Shown here: positions 1 through 10,769 of the stretch, piece by piece
Layout: every line of letters starts with the position of its first letter
Numbering within the stretch: the stretch's first letter is position 1
Position numbers and translations under genes: made by a program
The notes under the pieces: model-generated
Databases searched by the model: none
What the model was told of the DNA's origin: nothing
Seen by the model: only the letters and a program-made list of their open reading frames with translations
Assembly: GCA_017311185.1 (NCBI GenBank)
Contig: JAESUZ010001071.1
Coordinates: 310,001 to 374,000 of the forward strand
Length of the DNA: 64,000 nt
Reading direction: 5' to 3'
Source of the DNA: Proteles cristata cristata
Taxonomy: Eukaryota; Chordata; Mammalia; Carnivora; Hyaenidae

Positions 1-2125
1 ATCATTAGTAGCAAACTCTATATTCCTACAAAATAATGGTATATTTTAGAAATTCAGTCTTTCTTAACAGAGCATCAGGGAACTATGCCTACTTTACCTC
101 ATAATACATTTAATTAAATTAAAGAACAGAATTGATTTTGTTTTGAATCATCTAGGAAAATAAAACATGTGAAAAAAATAAGAAAAAAATTCAGATTTAC
201 TCACTAAAATTGCTGTAGCCACAATATGGTTTCTGGCACATCAAAACTATCTTGATGAGCCAATTTACTTAAAGCTTAAAGTCTTATGAATACAATAAGC
301 TTGTAATTGGTTAGGGAAAAAAATTGGTGGTACAGACGGCTTCACATGCACATATAAGCTTTGAAATATACTCGTCTTTTTTGCATTTTATTATATGAAG
401 TCAAAGGATCAGTTGCAGGTTATTACCCCTTCAGGGGCTTTACATGATAAGAGCTGTGACCCTATGGTTTAGGATCAAATGAAAGAAATATGAAATCCAG
501 AATTTCAAATAGTGTTACTTATAAAGAATCAATACTGTTAACTTTTACAGAATGGATGAAATCTGCAGATATTCTTCTTAGGAAATTACAATAAAAGAAA
601 CCTGATTAATATTGGATATTTAAGTAAGATTGTACAAGAAATCTTTGTGTTTATTTCTGTTTCCTGGAACTTTAAAACAAGAGACTTCATTTAATTTCCC
701 TTATTCCTCATTCTTGTTACTAATACTAGAAAGTATCTTGTTAATCTCTCTAATGTCAATTTCACAGACAGTGCTAACCAAATATTACCGCATTTCTCCA
801 GGTAAATTCTATTTATGAGAGACTTAACATCCCCTAGATATTTAATTTTCAGTGATTCTTCCCAGGTAATACTGAAAGTTCCTATACTAGTAAAATGATA
901 AGCATATTCTATAGCAGTTTATTTATTCCAGAGGCATACAGTTCTTGAACACTGGCTGGATATGGAAACTTTTTTTCCCCCCAAATACTTGTTATTTACC
1001 ACATTTTAGTTGACACTTAGAAAATACTCCTCAATGCTCTGGAATTTATTTATTTATTTATTAAATATTTATTTATCTTAAAAACCTCAAGTTCTATCGG
1101 CTCACTTTATCTCATTAAAGTTTTTACTTACACTTTTAATATAAGCCAGATAAAAACTTAAGGCACTATAAATCTTTCTTTTAAGTTGCCTGAGTCTCAA
1201 GGTATAAGATTAGACTCATTAAGGCTGGACTTCCAAAGATTAAATGCATAAAGGAAACTACTTCGAGAAAAGATTTAAGAGATAAGCATTATCCATGTAT
1301 TCATTCATTCAATCAGTCATTCAGTTATCATTCTTCTAAGAGTATGTGGTACAGTCTTTTTCCATCTTGGACTTTATATAGGAAGGCAGAGGAATAAAAA
1401 ATTAAAAAAAAACAAATATAAAAATAAGAGAATGTCAAATAGTGATGAAGTAGTATGCTTATGTGAAGACAGAATGAATTAAAGTGACTATTTTGGACCA
1501 GGTGGATGAGTGAAGAAGTCACTATTTGAGCAGAGACATTCCTGAGGTAAAGAGTGAGGCTTGTATTTACTAGAGAAAGAGATTTTTGGGAAGAACTGAA
1601 AATATACTCAGCACCTTTGAGGGACAGAAAAGAGGCCAAGTGGTTAAAATAGTGGGAAAAGGGGAAAACAAAAACAAGGGATGGAGTTTTAGCGGAGCCA
1701 AAACTGGTTCATTGAAAGGAGCCAGAACAATTTAAGACGTTTAGAAACAAAAGTTTTATATGAAAGCAGTCACGCTGACTACAATGTATGAATGAACAGA
1801 CTATGGGAAGAAACAAAATGGCAGAAATGACACAAATTAGGAGATGATTGAATAATCAAAGCAAGAGATGGTTAGCAGCTTGGCTGAGGTAGTGGTAGTG
1901 AAAATGATAAAAAATATATTTGGAAAAATATATTTCAATGCTATGTCATTTTCTAAAATTAAAAATACTAGGAACAGAAGAGCTTCAAGTACAAATATCA
2001 AATGTTAGCCTAAAGGCATTTTGAGATTAAGATGCCCTCTAGATCCAAATATGAGTATCAAGCAGGTAGATGGGTGAATATAGAAGTCCAAGGAGGAATT
2101 CAAAATTTAGAAGTCTTTGATGTTT
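1..2125. other. AT-rich unique sequence, no gene seen
   Basis: No recognisable coding exon, RNA gene or young repeat. The open frames here (for example 630-818 plus and 1,328-1,639 minus) are short, low in complexity and have no recognisable domain. A small TTTA-type simple repeat lies at about 1,048-1,078. A run of A near 1,403 is too short to mark a retrocopy tail. Confidence 0.6.
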
Positions 2126-2350
2126 GGGGCACCTGGGTGGCTCAGTTGGTAAAGTGTCCGACTTTGGCTCAGATTATGATCTCTCAGTTCAGGAGTTCAA
2201 GCCCTGAATCTGCCTCTGCACTGACAGCTCAGACCCTGGAACCTGCTTCGGATTCTGTGTTTCCCTCTCTCTCTGCCCCTCCCCTGCTCATGCTTTCTCT
2301 CCCTCTCTCTTTCTCACTCTCTCAGAAGTAAATAAACATTTAAGAAATTA
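2126..2350 (+). mobile_element. SINEC (felid-type tRNA-Lys SINE), sense
   Basis: The tRNA-like head starts GGGGCACCTGGGTGGCTCAG. A CT-rich body follows and the copy ends in an AAATAAAC tail. The B-box region is diverged (GAGTTCAAGCCC), so Pol III activity is unlikely. No clear target-site duplication (TSD) is seen, which fits an older copy. Confidence 0.9.
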
Positions 2351-3093
2351 AAGAGACAAAAGGATAGCCAAGTTCTAAGCTTCAAAGCACTATAATATTT
2401 AAACTGTAAAAAGAAGGAAGATTCCTGTAAAGAAGACTAATATAGAGTGGTCTCTGAAATAAGAAGGAAGTTCCAAGAGTATGGTGATCTAAAATCCAAA
2501 TTAAAAAAAAAAAAATATTTAAAGAAAGATAGCTGATCAACTGCTGCGGAAACATCAAACAAGATGACTGAGAATAGCTCACTCAGTCACTGGGCTTGGC
2601 AACATGTAGCCACCACAAATATTAATAAAGGAGACTTTTTGGAGTTTATTGGGAAGAAAATCAGACCAGTACAGACATTGAAAAAAACGAAAGGATGAAA
2701 CATTTGTAGATACTCAAGGTATAACTGAAAAACAATTCCAAATAGCATGGTCTCATTAAAAATGCTGGCCTTAGGACTGGACAAAAGAGTTTGTATGTTT
2801 TCAGTTTTCATCATTCAACCAGAAAATTAGTCGTGAAAGTCAACAGATTATAATGTCTTTTGAGCAAGAAAACCAAACTTACATAAAATGTAATTGATTT
2901 GAGAAATGTCAAATTCAATTTATCAGTCACACAAAAAGAAAACAAAAAGATGAAGGTTTAATTTAAGAATGTTTTGAAAAATCTATTATACATAATGAGT
3001 GACTGGTTCCCTTTAAGGATGAACTATATGAAAAGTCACATTCCTGTTTCAGTAATGTCTTTACTGTCTCCAAAAATTCAGTCAGTAAGCATT
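2351..3093. other. Unique sequence, no gene seen
   Basis: AT-rich DNA between a SINE and a young L1. Two short minus-strand open frames (2,382-2,582 and 2,587-2,814) are hydrophobic and resemble no family I know. Confidence 0.5.
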
Positions 3094-3152
3094 CAATAGA
3101 CTGTTTCTTTTTTTTTTTTTTTTTTAATTCTTCTACTTTTATTCCCCCAAAG

Positions 3153-3193
<41 letters not shown>

Positions 3194-3741
3194 GTTTATT
3201 GTTAAATTAGTTTCCACATAACACCCAGTGCTCATCCCCACAAGTGCCCTCCTCCATGCCCATCCCTCCTCCCCCCCACATCCATCAGTCCTCAGTTTTT
3301 GTCAGCATTCAAGAGTCTCTCATGGTTTGCCTCTCTCCCTTTCCCCCACCATTTCCCCCCTTCTCCCCCTTGTTCCTCCATTAAGTTCCTCTAACCCTCC
3401 TACACTGTTGGTGGGAATGTAAACTGGTACAGCCCCTCTGGAAACCAGTGTAGAGGTTCCTCAGGAAACTAACAATAGAACTCCCCTATGGTCCAGCAAT
3501 AGCACTGCTAGGAATTTACCCAAGGGATACAGAAATGCTGAGGCATAGGAGCACATGTACCCCGATGTTCATAGCAGCACTCTCTACAATAGCTAAAACA
3601 TGGAAATAGCCTACGTGTCCATCAACGGACGAATGGATCAAGAAGATGTCGTTTACCTATACCATGGAATACTACATGGCAATGAGAAACAATGAAATTG
3701 GCCATGTGTAGCAACATGGATGGACCAATAGACTGTTTCTT
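3094..3741 (-). mobile_element. Young LINE-1 insertion, 5'-inverted, with TSDs
   Basis: A 16-bp perfect TSD, CAATAGACTGTTTCTT, lies at 3,094-3,109 and 3,726-3,741. Inside it are a poly-T tract (3,107-3,125), a 31-bp non-L1 segment (3,126-3,156), a second poly-T tract (3,157-3,186), and L1 3' UTR in antisense (3,187 to about 3,397). The remainder (about 3,398-3,725) is the end of L1 ORF2 and is in sense. The opposed halves are the twin-priming (5' inversion) structure. The near-identical 3' UTR at 8,638 onward suggests a recent carnivore L1 subfamily. It cannot move, because it is truncated and rearranged. Confidence 0.92.
3126..3156 (-). other. Candidate 3' transduced segment of the L1
   Basis: This 31-bp non-L1 sequence sits between two poly-A tracts when read on the minus strand. 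It contains AATAAA (TTTATT at 3,138-3,143 on plus) about 12 bases before the outer tail. That is what read-through past the L1 signal to a downstream genomic poly-A site would leave. Confidence 0.75.
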
Positions 3742-3904
3742 AAGGCTAGAATACAAAGACTAACTTTTATTAAAGAGTAACTTTTAAAATTACTTAGGTT
3801 TATAACTGGTTTCTTTCACTGCCTAAACCAAGACAATTTCTACAATATCCTCCTCAAAATTCATCTGGATCTCCCTGAGGTGTCTGTCCTACCATAGTTT
3901 TCAC
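3742..3904. other. Short unique spacer
   Basis: Non-repetitive AT-rich sequence between the young L1 and the older antisense L1. Nothing else is recognised. Confidence 0.5.
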
Positions 3905-3988
3905 GAGAAATGTATTTTTTCCAGTTTTACTGAGGTATGATTAATAGAATTGTAATATGTTTAAAGTGTCCAACATAATGGCTTAGTG

Positions 3989-3994
<6 letters not shown>

Positions 3995-4018
<24 letters not shown>
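3995..4018. repeat. (TG)n microsatellite
   Basis: An uninterrupted TG run of about 12 units inside the old L1 3' region. It is likely polymorphic. Confidence 0.9.
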
Positions 4019-4019
<1 letters not shown>

Positions 4020-4501
4020 ATACAGTTAAAAGATTCCCACAGTTAAATGAACAAATTCATCACTTCACATATTTATTTTTCTAGTGAGACTACTGAAGTT
4101 CTACTCTCTTAGCAAATTTCAGTTCCACAACACAGTATTAGCAACTACAGTTACGTTATACATTAGATCCTCAAATCTTATTCATCTTCTAAGAGTTTGT
4201 TATTTTTCACCAGCCTCTTCCTCTTTACCCCATCTTCCCCGCCCCTGGTAACCACCATTCTTTTCTGTCTCCATGAATTTTATTTTTCTTAATTCCACAT
4301 GTCAGTGATACCATTCTGTAATTCTGTAACTGTCTTTCTCTTTCTGACTTGTTTCACTTACTATAACGCCCTCCAGGCTCATTCATGTTATTGCAAATGG
4401 TAGATTTTCTTCTTTTTTAAGGATAAATAATATATGAGATACACATAAAATATACATATATATTATATACATAAGTCTCTTCACCTTTGAAACATGTGTA
4501 T

Positions 4502-4700
4502 GGGGACCCATGAGTGACTCAGCAGGTTAAGCACTCAACTCTTGATTTTGGCTCAGGTCATGACCTCATGGTTCGAGCCCTGCATCAGGCTCCATGCTAT
4601 CAGCACAGAGCCTACTTGGGGTTCTCTCTCTCCACCCCTCCCCTGCTTGCATATACTTTCTTACTCTCAAAAGAAATAAATTTAAAAATAAATAAAAATA
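4502..4700 (+). mobile_element. SINEC, sense, old
   Basis: Diverged head (GGGGACCCATGAGTGACTCAG), CT body and an AATAAA-rich tail. A short possible TSD, ATGTGTA, flanks it. It lies within the old antisense L1 and is therefore younger than that L1. Confidence 0.85.
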
Positions 4701-5102
4701 TGTGTACTTTTTCAGTAGATTTTTCCTTACTCAGTTTCATTTTTTTCATGATAGGTAAATGTTTATTAAAACTGCAATAAGGGAAAGGTACAGGATAATC
4801 TATGTAATGTAATTATATTAAGCTCAGTATTCTAATGTTCTTTTCTAAACGGGTTGTGTAATATTATATAATGAATATGAAGTATATTCTAGTGAATACG
4901 GAATATATTATATATTTCCTTTATCCACTGATAAACACTTCAGTTTTTCCCTATCATGGCTGTCGTGAATAATGTTACAATGAACATGAGTACTGATAAC
5001 TCTTCAAAATTCTGATTTCATTTCCTTGGATATATCCAGAAATCAAACACTGTGTTAAGTATAGTAGTTCTGTTTTTACTATATTGACAAATTTCACGTT
5101 TT

Positions 5103-5319
5103 AAAATTTTATTTAATTTGAGAAAGTGAGAGAGAGAGAGAGAGGGAGAGAGAACAAGAACACCAGTGGGGGAGGGCCAGAGAGGCATGGGGACAGAGAA
5201 TCTGAAGTAGGCTCTGTTCCAAGAGCAGAGAACTGATCCAGGGCTCAAACTCACAAACTGTGAGATCATGACCTAAGCCCAAGTCAGACATTAACTGACT
5301 GAGTTGAACAGGTGCCCCT
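5103..5319 (-). mobile_element. SINEC, antisense
   Basis: A GA-rich body follows a T-rich start, and the copy ends with the reverse complement of the tRNA-like head (CAGGTGCCCCT). The GAGCCA-type motif near the head is mutated, so the copy is diverged. It is inserted in the old L1. Confidence 0.9.
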
Positions 5320-5870
5320 TCATGACTGTTTTTGATAATGGCTATACCAGTTTATGTTCTTATTAATAGTGGTCAAGGATTCCCTTTTGTGCCCATCCTC
5401 ATCAGCATTTATCTCTTGTCTTTTTGATGACAGACATCCTAACAATGTGAGGTGATATCTTATTGTGGTTTTGGTCTGCATTTCCCTGATGATTAGTGAT
5501 CTTGAACACTTTTTCATGTACCTATTTGCCATGTGTATGTCTTCCTTAGAAAAAAAGTGTATTAGGCTCCTTTCTCAATTTCTTAAATTAGGGTATTTGT
5601 TTGGTTTTTGTTTTTCTATTGAGTTGTATGAGTTCCTTGGTTATTTTGAATATTAACCCCTTATTGAATATGAGATTTACATATATTTTTTACATTCCAT
5701 AGATTGTCTTTTCATTCTATTGGTATGAATTTGAGTTTTGTGTAATGTAACAGAGGGGTCCAGTATTATTCTTTTGCATGTGGCTATCCATTTTTCCCTG
5801 TGCCATTTACTGAAGGGATTATCTCTTCTCCGTTGTATATTCTTGGTGCCGTGTCAATAATTTAACAATA

Positions 5871-6080
5871 GGGGCACCTGGGCGACTCAGTAGGTTAAAT
5901 GTCTGACTTCAGCTCAGGTCATGATCTCACAGTTCATGGGTTCAAGCCCCGCCTCGGGCTCTGTGCTGATAGCTGAGAGGCTGGAGCCTGCTTTGGATTC
6001 TGTGTCTCCCTCTCTCTCTTTGCCCCTCCCCGACTTGTGCTCTGTCTCTCTCTCAAAAATAAATAAACTTTTAAAAAATT
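5871..6080 (+). mobile_element. SINEC, sense
   Basis: Head GGGGCACCTGGGCGACTCAG, B-box-like GGGTTCAAGCCCC, body ending in CTCAAAAATAAATAAAC. It splits ORF2 sequence of the old antisense L1. Confidence 0.92.
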
Positions 6081-6254
6081 AATAATGTATGTATGAGCTT
6101 ATTTCTGGACTCCATTCTGTTCTACAAGTCTGTTTTTAATGTCAATACCATATTGTTTTGATTGCTATGGCTTTGAAATATAGTTTGAAATTGGGAAATG
6201 TTATGCTTTTTTTCCTTCTTTCTCAAGATTGCTTTGATTATTTGGGGTCTCTTG

Positions 6255-6511
6255 TGGTTCCCTATGAATTTTTTTAATGTTTATTTATTTTTGAGAGAGA
6301 GAGAGAGAGAGGGCACGCGTGCACAAGCAGCAGAGGGGCAAAGAGAGAGGGAGACACAGAATATGAATTAGGATCCGGGCTCTGAGCTGCTAGCACAGAG
6401 CCCGATTGCAGGACGAACTCACAGACTGTGAGATTATCACCTGAGCCAAAGTTGGATGTTTAACTGACTGAGCCACCCAGGAACCTACCACATGTGATTC
6501 CCTATGAATTT
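6255..6511 (-). mobile_element. SINEC, antisense, with TSDs
   Basis: The element spans about 6,272-6,494. Its TSDs, TG(G/A)TTCCCTATGAATT, lie at 6,255 and 6,495 and differ at one base. The duplicated site is L1 ORF2 sequence, showing insertion into the already fixed L1. Confidence 0.92.
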
Positions 6512-6629
6512 TAAGTTTTCCTTCTTCTACCTCTGTGAAAAAATGTCATTAGAATTTTCATATGGATTTCATAGAAGCAGTAGATGTTTTTAGGTAGTAC
6601 AGGTACTTTAACAATGTTAAATCTTCCAG

Positions 6630-6770
6630 GGAGTGAAATCAAGAAAACTGTCCCATTTACAGCTGCAGCCTTACAGCCACTGCACTACACAGCTTCACAG
6701 AGATGGATCCCCAGCAAGTGAGAGTCAGATGGGCCCTGGGTGACTCTGCGCCTTGCTGAGGAAACTAAAG
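6630..6770. other. Unexplained GC-rich block in the old L1
   Basis: The first ~40 bases (GAAATCAAGAAAACTGTCCC region) look like L1 ORF2 in sense, although the surrounding L1 is antisense. About 90 bases of GC-rich sequence that I do not recognise as L1 follow, and antisense ORF2 then resumes. This could be a micro-inversion with filler DNA or an inserted fragment of another transcript. Confidence 0.45.
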
Positions 6771-7682
6771 AAATAAAGGAGAAGTTGGTTGTATGTTTCT
6801 GGGAATTTACTAAGTTCTTCTGGGTCATCTAATTTATTTGCATATAATTGTTCATAATAGTCACTTATGATCCTTATTACTTCTTCGTTATCTGTTGTAA
6901 ATGTCTCCTCTTTCATTTCTGATTTTGAGTCCTCTTTCTTCTTAGTCTAGCTAAAGGTCTGTGAATTTTGTTTATCTTTTCAAAAAAAAAACCAGCTCTT
7001 AGTTTCACTGATCTTTTCTATTGTCTTTATAGTCTCTATTTCATGTATTTCTGCTCTGATCTTTGTTATTTCTTTTCTACTAACTTTGGGCTTAGTCTGT
7101 TCTTTTTTCTGGTTACTTTAGGTATAATGTTAAGTTGTTTATGTGAATTTCTTCTTTTTTATTATTATAGGTGTTTATCACTATAAACTTACTGCATCTC
7201 ATAAATATTAATATGTTGTGTTTCCATTTTCACTTATCTCAAGGTATTTTTTTAATTTTTATTTCGATTTCTTCTTTGACCCACTGGCTGTTCAGAAGAA
7301 TATTGTTTAACTTGTAAGTATTTATGAATTTTCCAGTTTTCTTATTGTAATTGATTTCTAGTTCCATACCATTGTGGTCATAAAGATGTTTAATACGATT
7401 TCAATTAAGCTTATTAAAACTTTAGTGGCATAACATGTGCTCTATCCTGGACAATGTTCCATGTGCATGTGAGAAGAATTTGTACTTTGCTGCTCTTGAG
7501 TAGAATTTCTGTTTATGCCTGTTAGGTCTATCAGGTCTAATGACTAGTTCAAGTTCAACATTCCCATACTGATTTTCTGTCTGGATAATCTATCTGTTGT
7601 TGAGAATTAAAGTCCTTTACTATGACTGTATTGCTGGCTGTTCCTCCTTTCAGATCTGTTAGTATTTACTTTATACATTTAG

Positions 7683-7759
7683 GTGATTTCATATTGGGTG
7701 CAAAAGGAACTTGATTTGCCTTCAAAGTTTAAGCTCTCATTTTATAACCGAGTAGTATT

Positions 7760-7808
<49 letters not shown>

Positions 7809-8216
7809 CTCACATTTTCTTTATCCATTCATCTGTTATTGGACCCTTACATTGTTTCCATTCCTTGGCTGTTGAACACGCAATGAACATAAATATGCAT
7901 ATTATCTTTTTGGAATTAGTGTTTTCATTTTCTTTGGATAAATACCCAATAGTAGAATTACTGGATCATAAGGAGTCCTGTCTTTAATTTTTTGAGGATC
8001 CTCTGTACTGTTTCCACAGTGGCTGTACCAATATTTATTCCCACCAACAGTTCACAAGGGTTCCTTTTTCTCCACATTCTCACCTACACTTGTTATGTCT
8101 TACCTTTTGATAACAACCATTCTAATAAGTGTGAAGCGATATCTTATAGTGATTTTGATTTGTTTCCCTGATGATCAGTAATGTTAAGAACTTTTTCATG
8201 TACCTATAATAAACTC
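7683..8216 (-). mobile_element. Old LINE-1 3' end, antisense
   Basis: The sequence matches the antisense of L1 ORF2 C-terminal and 3' UTR regions, with a typical TTTATCCATTCATCTG motif and TTTCCCTGATGATCAG. It begins again at an L1 3' region just where the previous element has reached mid-ORF2, so it is a separate insertion or a rearranged piece. Dead copy. Confidence 0.75.
7762..7806. repeat. (TG)n microsatellite, 45 bp
   Basis: The longest pure TG run in the window, about 22 units, inside an old L1 3' region. Apparent cysteine/valine-rich open frames over it are artefacts of the repeat. Confidence 0.97.
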
Positions 8217-8600
8217 CTTTTAAGTTTGAGCCCAGAGAGGTGAAATCTAGACAAACATGGCTTATGGTTGCTTCCATAACCTGTGTCACCTTTCCTTCCC
8301 ACAGCACCCTGGGACTGAGGGCAGACTTTACATAATTTCTCCCATCTGAAAGAAATGTCCATATATTCTATTAACTCACCTCTTCTTAGTAGGCTTTCAT
8401 TTTGTTCCCTGTGTAGGAATAATGTTAGTAGGATACAAGGAGAAACACAAGCTGATCGATAAAAAGAAACACAAAGTAGTGAACTTATAATGAAACTATG
8501 ATTACAGAATAAATTGAGGTATGTGAGTATGACTATCTCCTATCCTGAATGCAGGGCTTCAAATGGAACTCCTTTATTTTTAAAATTATTATTTTCTCTC
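8217..8600. other. Unique sequence, no gene seen
   Basis: A spacer of moderate GC content. A minus frame at 8,122-8,307 crosses from L1 sequence into this spacer and has no recognised homology. Confidence 0.5.
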
Positions 8601-8621
8601 ATTTATTATTATTATTTATTT

Positions 8622-9067
8622 TATTTTATTTTTTTACAAATAGTTTATTGTCAAATTAGTTTCCACAAAACACTCAATGCTCATCCCCACAAGTGCCCTC
8701 CTCCATGCCCATCCCTCCTCCCCCCCACATCCATCAGTCCTCAGTTTTTGTCAGCATTCAAGAGTCTCTCATGGTTTGCCTCTCTCCCTTTCCCCCACCA
8801 TTTCCCCCCTTCTTCTCCCCCTTGTTCCTCCGTCAAGTTCCTCCTAATCCTCCTATACGTGCAAACATGTGATATTTGTCCTTCTCTGCCTGACTTATTT
8901 CGCTCAGCATAACACCCTCAAGGTCCATCCAGGTTGCTACACAGGCCAGATTTCATTGTTTCTCACTGCCATGTAGTATTCCATGGTATAGATAAACCAC
9001 ATCTTCTTGATCCATTCATCTGTTGATGGACACTTAGGCTCTTTCCATGTTCATAGCAGCACTCTCT
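8622..9067 (-). mobile_element. Young LINE-1 3' end, antisense, micro-inverted 5' end
   Basis: The antisense 3' UTR begins TTTACAAATAGTTTATTGTC and closely matches the element at 3,187-3,397. It continues into antisense ORF2 3' sequence up to about 9,050. The last ~20 bases (about 9,047-9,067, TTCATAGCAGCACTCTCT) are L1 in sense, identical to 3,568-3,585. That indicates a very short 5' inversion. The flanks are TTATTTATTATT-like on both sides, so a TSD is likely but its limits are ambiguous. Confidence 0.88.
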
Positions 9068-9945
9068 TATTTATTATTTACAACTGCTACTTTTGATGTG
9101 TGAACCTAGTTGTTCTGTTGTTTTCTTTTATTTTGTTTTTGTCACCAATGCTTGGGATATTTTTCTGAAAAAAATGGAGTCCAACTAGAAGAATGTTAGG
9201 TTCCTTTTTTTACCTATTAGTCTAGTCTAAGGCTATAATGTGTATAATGTAAAGTCCTTTACTTTATTCTCATTTTCTTCCAAGGTTTTCATCTATGGCC
9301 CCATCCATTATAAAGTATTTAATTTGAAATTGATTATGGTAATCTGTGATAGGGTCATAGTGCTCTAGTTTTACACTAAGAACTGACCGAAATAATTATT
9401 GAGTTTGATATACATAAAGTAAAAAGTACTGGCATTTCCCCCTATTTCATAAATTAGTCTACTTATAGAGTAGAAGTAACAAAATTTTGAAATGGAATAC
9501 TGACAAATTACTGTTTGTATTTTTTTATTAACTATGTATTCTATGTATTACTAAAAATTCTGAGTAGAACTGATGAACTATGTATCATCCAGAAAAGGGA
9601 AATCTGTTATTTTTTCCTCTAAATTCAACATAATTACATTTTTACTGATCATTCAGCTAAAAGGCTAAATGTCAACTTTCCAAAAATGAAAAATAGGTAA
9701 TTCATTCTGCACCTGAAGTTTTGGATTACTCTGAGGCATGAGAAAAAAAAGCCTATTAATTATTAGAATTACTACTAAAGGTGAGAGATTTGGATCCTTT
9801 CCAGTTTTATGATTTTATGAAACCATAAAATCATTTGATTATAGTTTCTTTAAAAATTCATAATACTCACAGTGATCCACATTCATAGAGCATCTTCTGA
9901 TTAGAGGGGCATTATTTTCATATCATTATTACTATTAATAATACT
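9068..9945. other. AT-rich unique sequence
   Basis: No gene or young repeat. A perfect hairpin lies at 9,809-9,834. MIR-like sequence starts near 9,945. Confidence 0.5.
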
Positions 9946-10410
9946 AAACTACAACTTTTAGTACTTTATTAGGCGATGTATTACCTTTTTTTATGGTTTA
10001 TATATTTATTTTGAAAAGGAGAGAGAGCACACAATTAGGGGAGGGGCAAAGAGAGAGGGAGACAGAGAATCCCAAGTAGTTTTCATGTTATCAGCACAGA
10101 AACTGACCAGGGCTCAATCTCACAAACCATGAGAGTTCAAACCTGAGCCCAAACCGAGAGTCGGATGCTTAACTGACTGAACCAAACAGGTGTCCCAATG
10201 TAGTAAGTTTTTTCATATAGAGTCCTAATAACTGCCCTGCATTTTAAATTTTTTATCCAAATTTTGTAGATGAGAGGTGGAATCTGAGAGAAATTAATTA
10301 ATTTATGTTAAATTCTCCAGTAATTAGACAACAGTTAGTTAAGACTTCAACCACCATATATGCCTGAGTCCAAAGCCCATGTTCTTCTAGCTACATCTTA
10401 CCACATTAAT
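9945..10410 (-). mobile_element. MIR (ancient tRNA SINE), antisense, split by a SINEC
   Basis: Left of the SINE the sequence resembles the antisense MIR 3' part (TACTTTATTAGGCGATGTATTA). Right of it are the GATGAG..CTGAGAG core-like segment and TCCAAAGCCCATGTTCTT, the antisense MIR 5' part. It is strongly diverged, as expected for a pre-placental element. Confidence 0.6.
9985..10196 (-). mobile_element. SINEC, antisense, within MIR
   Basis: T-rich start, GA-rich body, and an end with the reverse head CAGGTGTCCC. The possible TSD is GATGTATTA / AATGTAGTA. It is inserted in an older MIR. Confidence 0.88.
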
Positions 10411-10520
10411 AGCATAATCCATCAGAATATTTTTCAAAAAGATACAATAACATTTTAGAATTTATATATTAGGCTAATAAGTGTAATCAGGCTTTCTCTT
10501 ATGGATAAACTTTTCTGTTG

Positions 10521-10769
10521 AAAAGTTTGGGCAAGGGGCGCCTGGGTGGCTTAGTCGGTTAAGCGTCCGACTTTCGCTTAGGTCATGATCTCGCGGTTCG
10601 TGGGTTCGAGCCCCGTGTCGGGCTCTGTGCTGACTGCCAGCTCAGAGCCTGGAGCCTGTTTCGGTCTGTGACTCCTCTCTCTCTGACCCTCCCCTGCTCA
10701 CGCTGTCTCTCTCTCTCTCCTAGAAATAAATAAAACATTTAAAAAAAAAAAAAGAAAAGTTTGGGCAAG
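10521..10769 (+). mobile_element. Young SINEC, sense, perfect TSDs
   Basis: The element is at 10,535 to about 10,754. The 15-bp TSD AAAAGTTTGGGCAAG is perfect on both sides. The A box (TGGCTTAGTCGG) and B box (GGGTTCGAGCCCC) are close to canonical. The body has the GTCTGTGACTCC and CTCCTAGAAATAAATAAAAC signature shared with the copies at 17,775, 19,049, 26,984, 44,229 and 52,490, marking one recent subfamily. High CpG content in the head supports youth. Confidence 0.97.

Larger units (their letters stand above)
3905..7682 (-). mobile_element. Old LINE-1, antisense, interrupted by four SINEs
   Basis: Read on minus, this runs from ORF2 (about 7,680 down to about 4,900) into a 3' UTR (about 4,475 down to 3,905). 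The minus frame at 6,725-6,916 gives YYEQLYANKLD, typical of the stretch between the L1 ORF2 endonuclease and reverse transcriptase domains. Stops and frameshifts break the frame throughout, so this is a dead copy and may be two fragments. Later insertions are at 4,502, 5,103, 5,871 and 6,272. A GC-richer block at about 6,630-6,770 does not follow the L1 order. Confidence 0.85.

Noticed and set aside
6725..6916. 63-codon minus frame with an L1-like peptide
   Set aside because: It is real L1 ORF2 homology, but a fragment between stops in a dead element. Annotated as part of the L1.
7683..7987. Cys/Val-rich open frames
   Set aside because: They are translations of the (TG)n microsatellite at 7,762-7,806, not genes.
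10535..10620. tRNA gene
   Set aside because: The A and B boxes and tRNA-like head belong to a SINE, followed by SINE body and A tail; no tRNA cloverleaf with mature ends.
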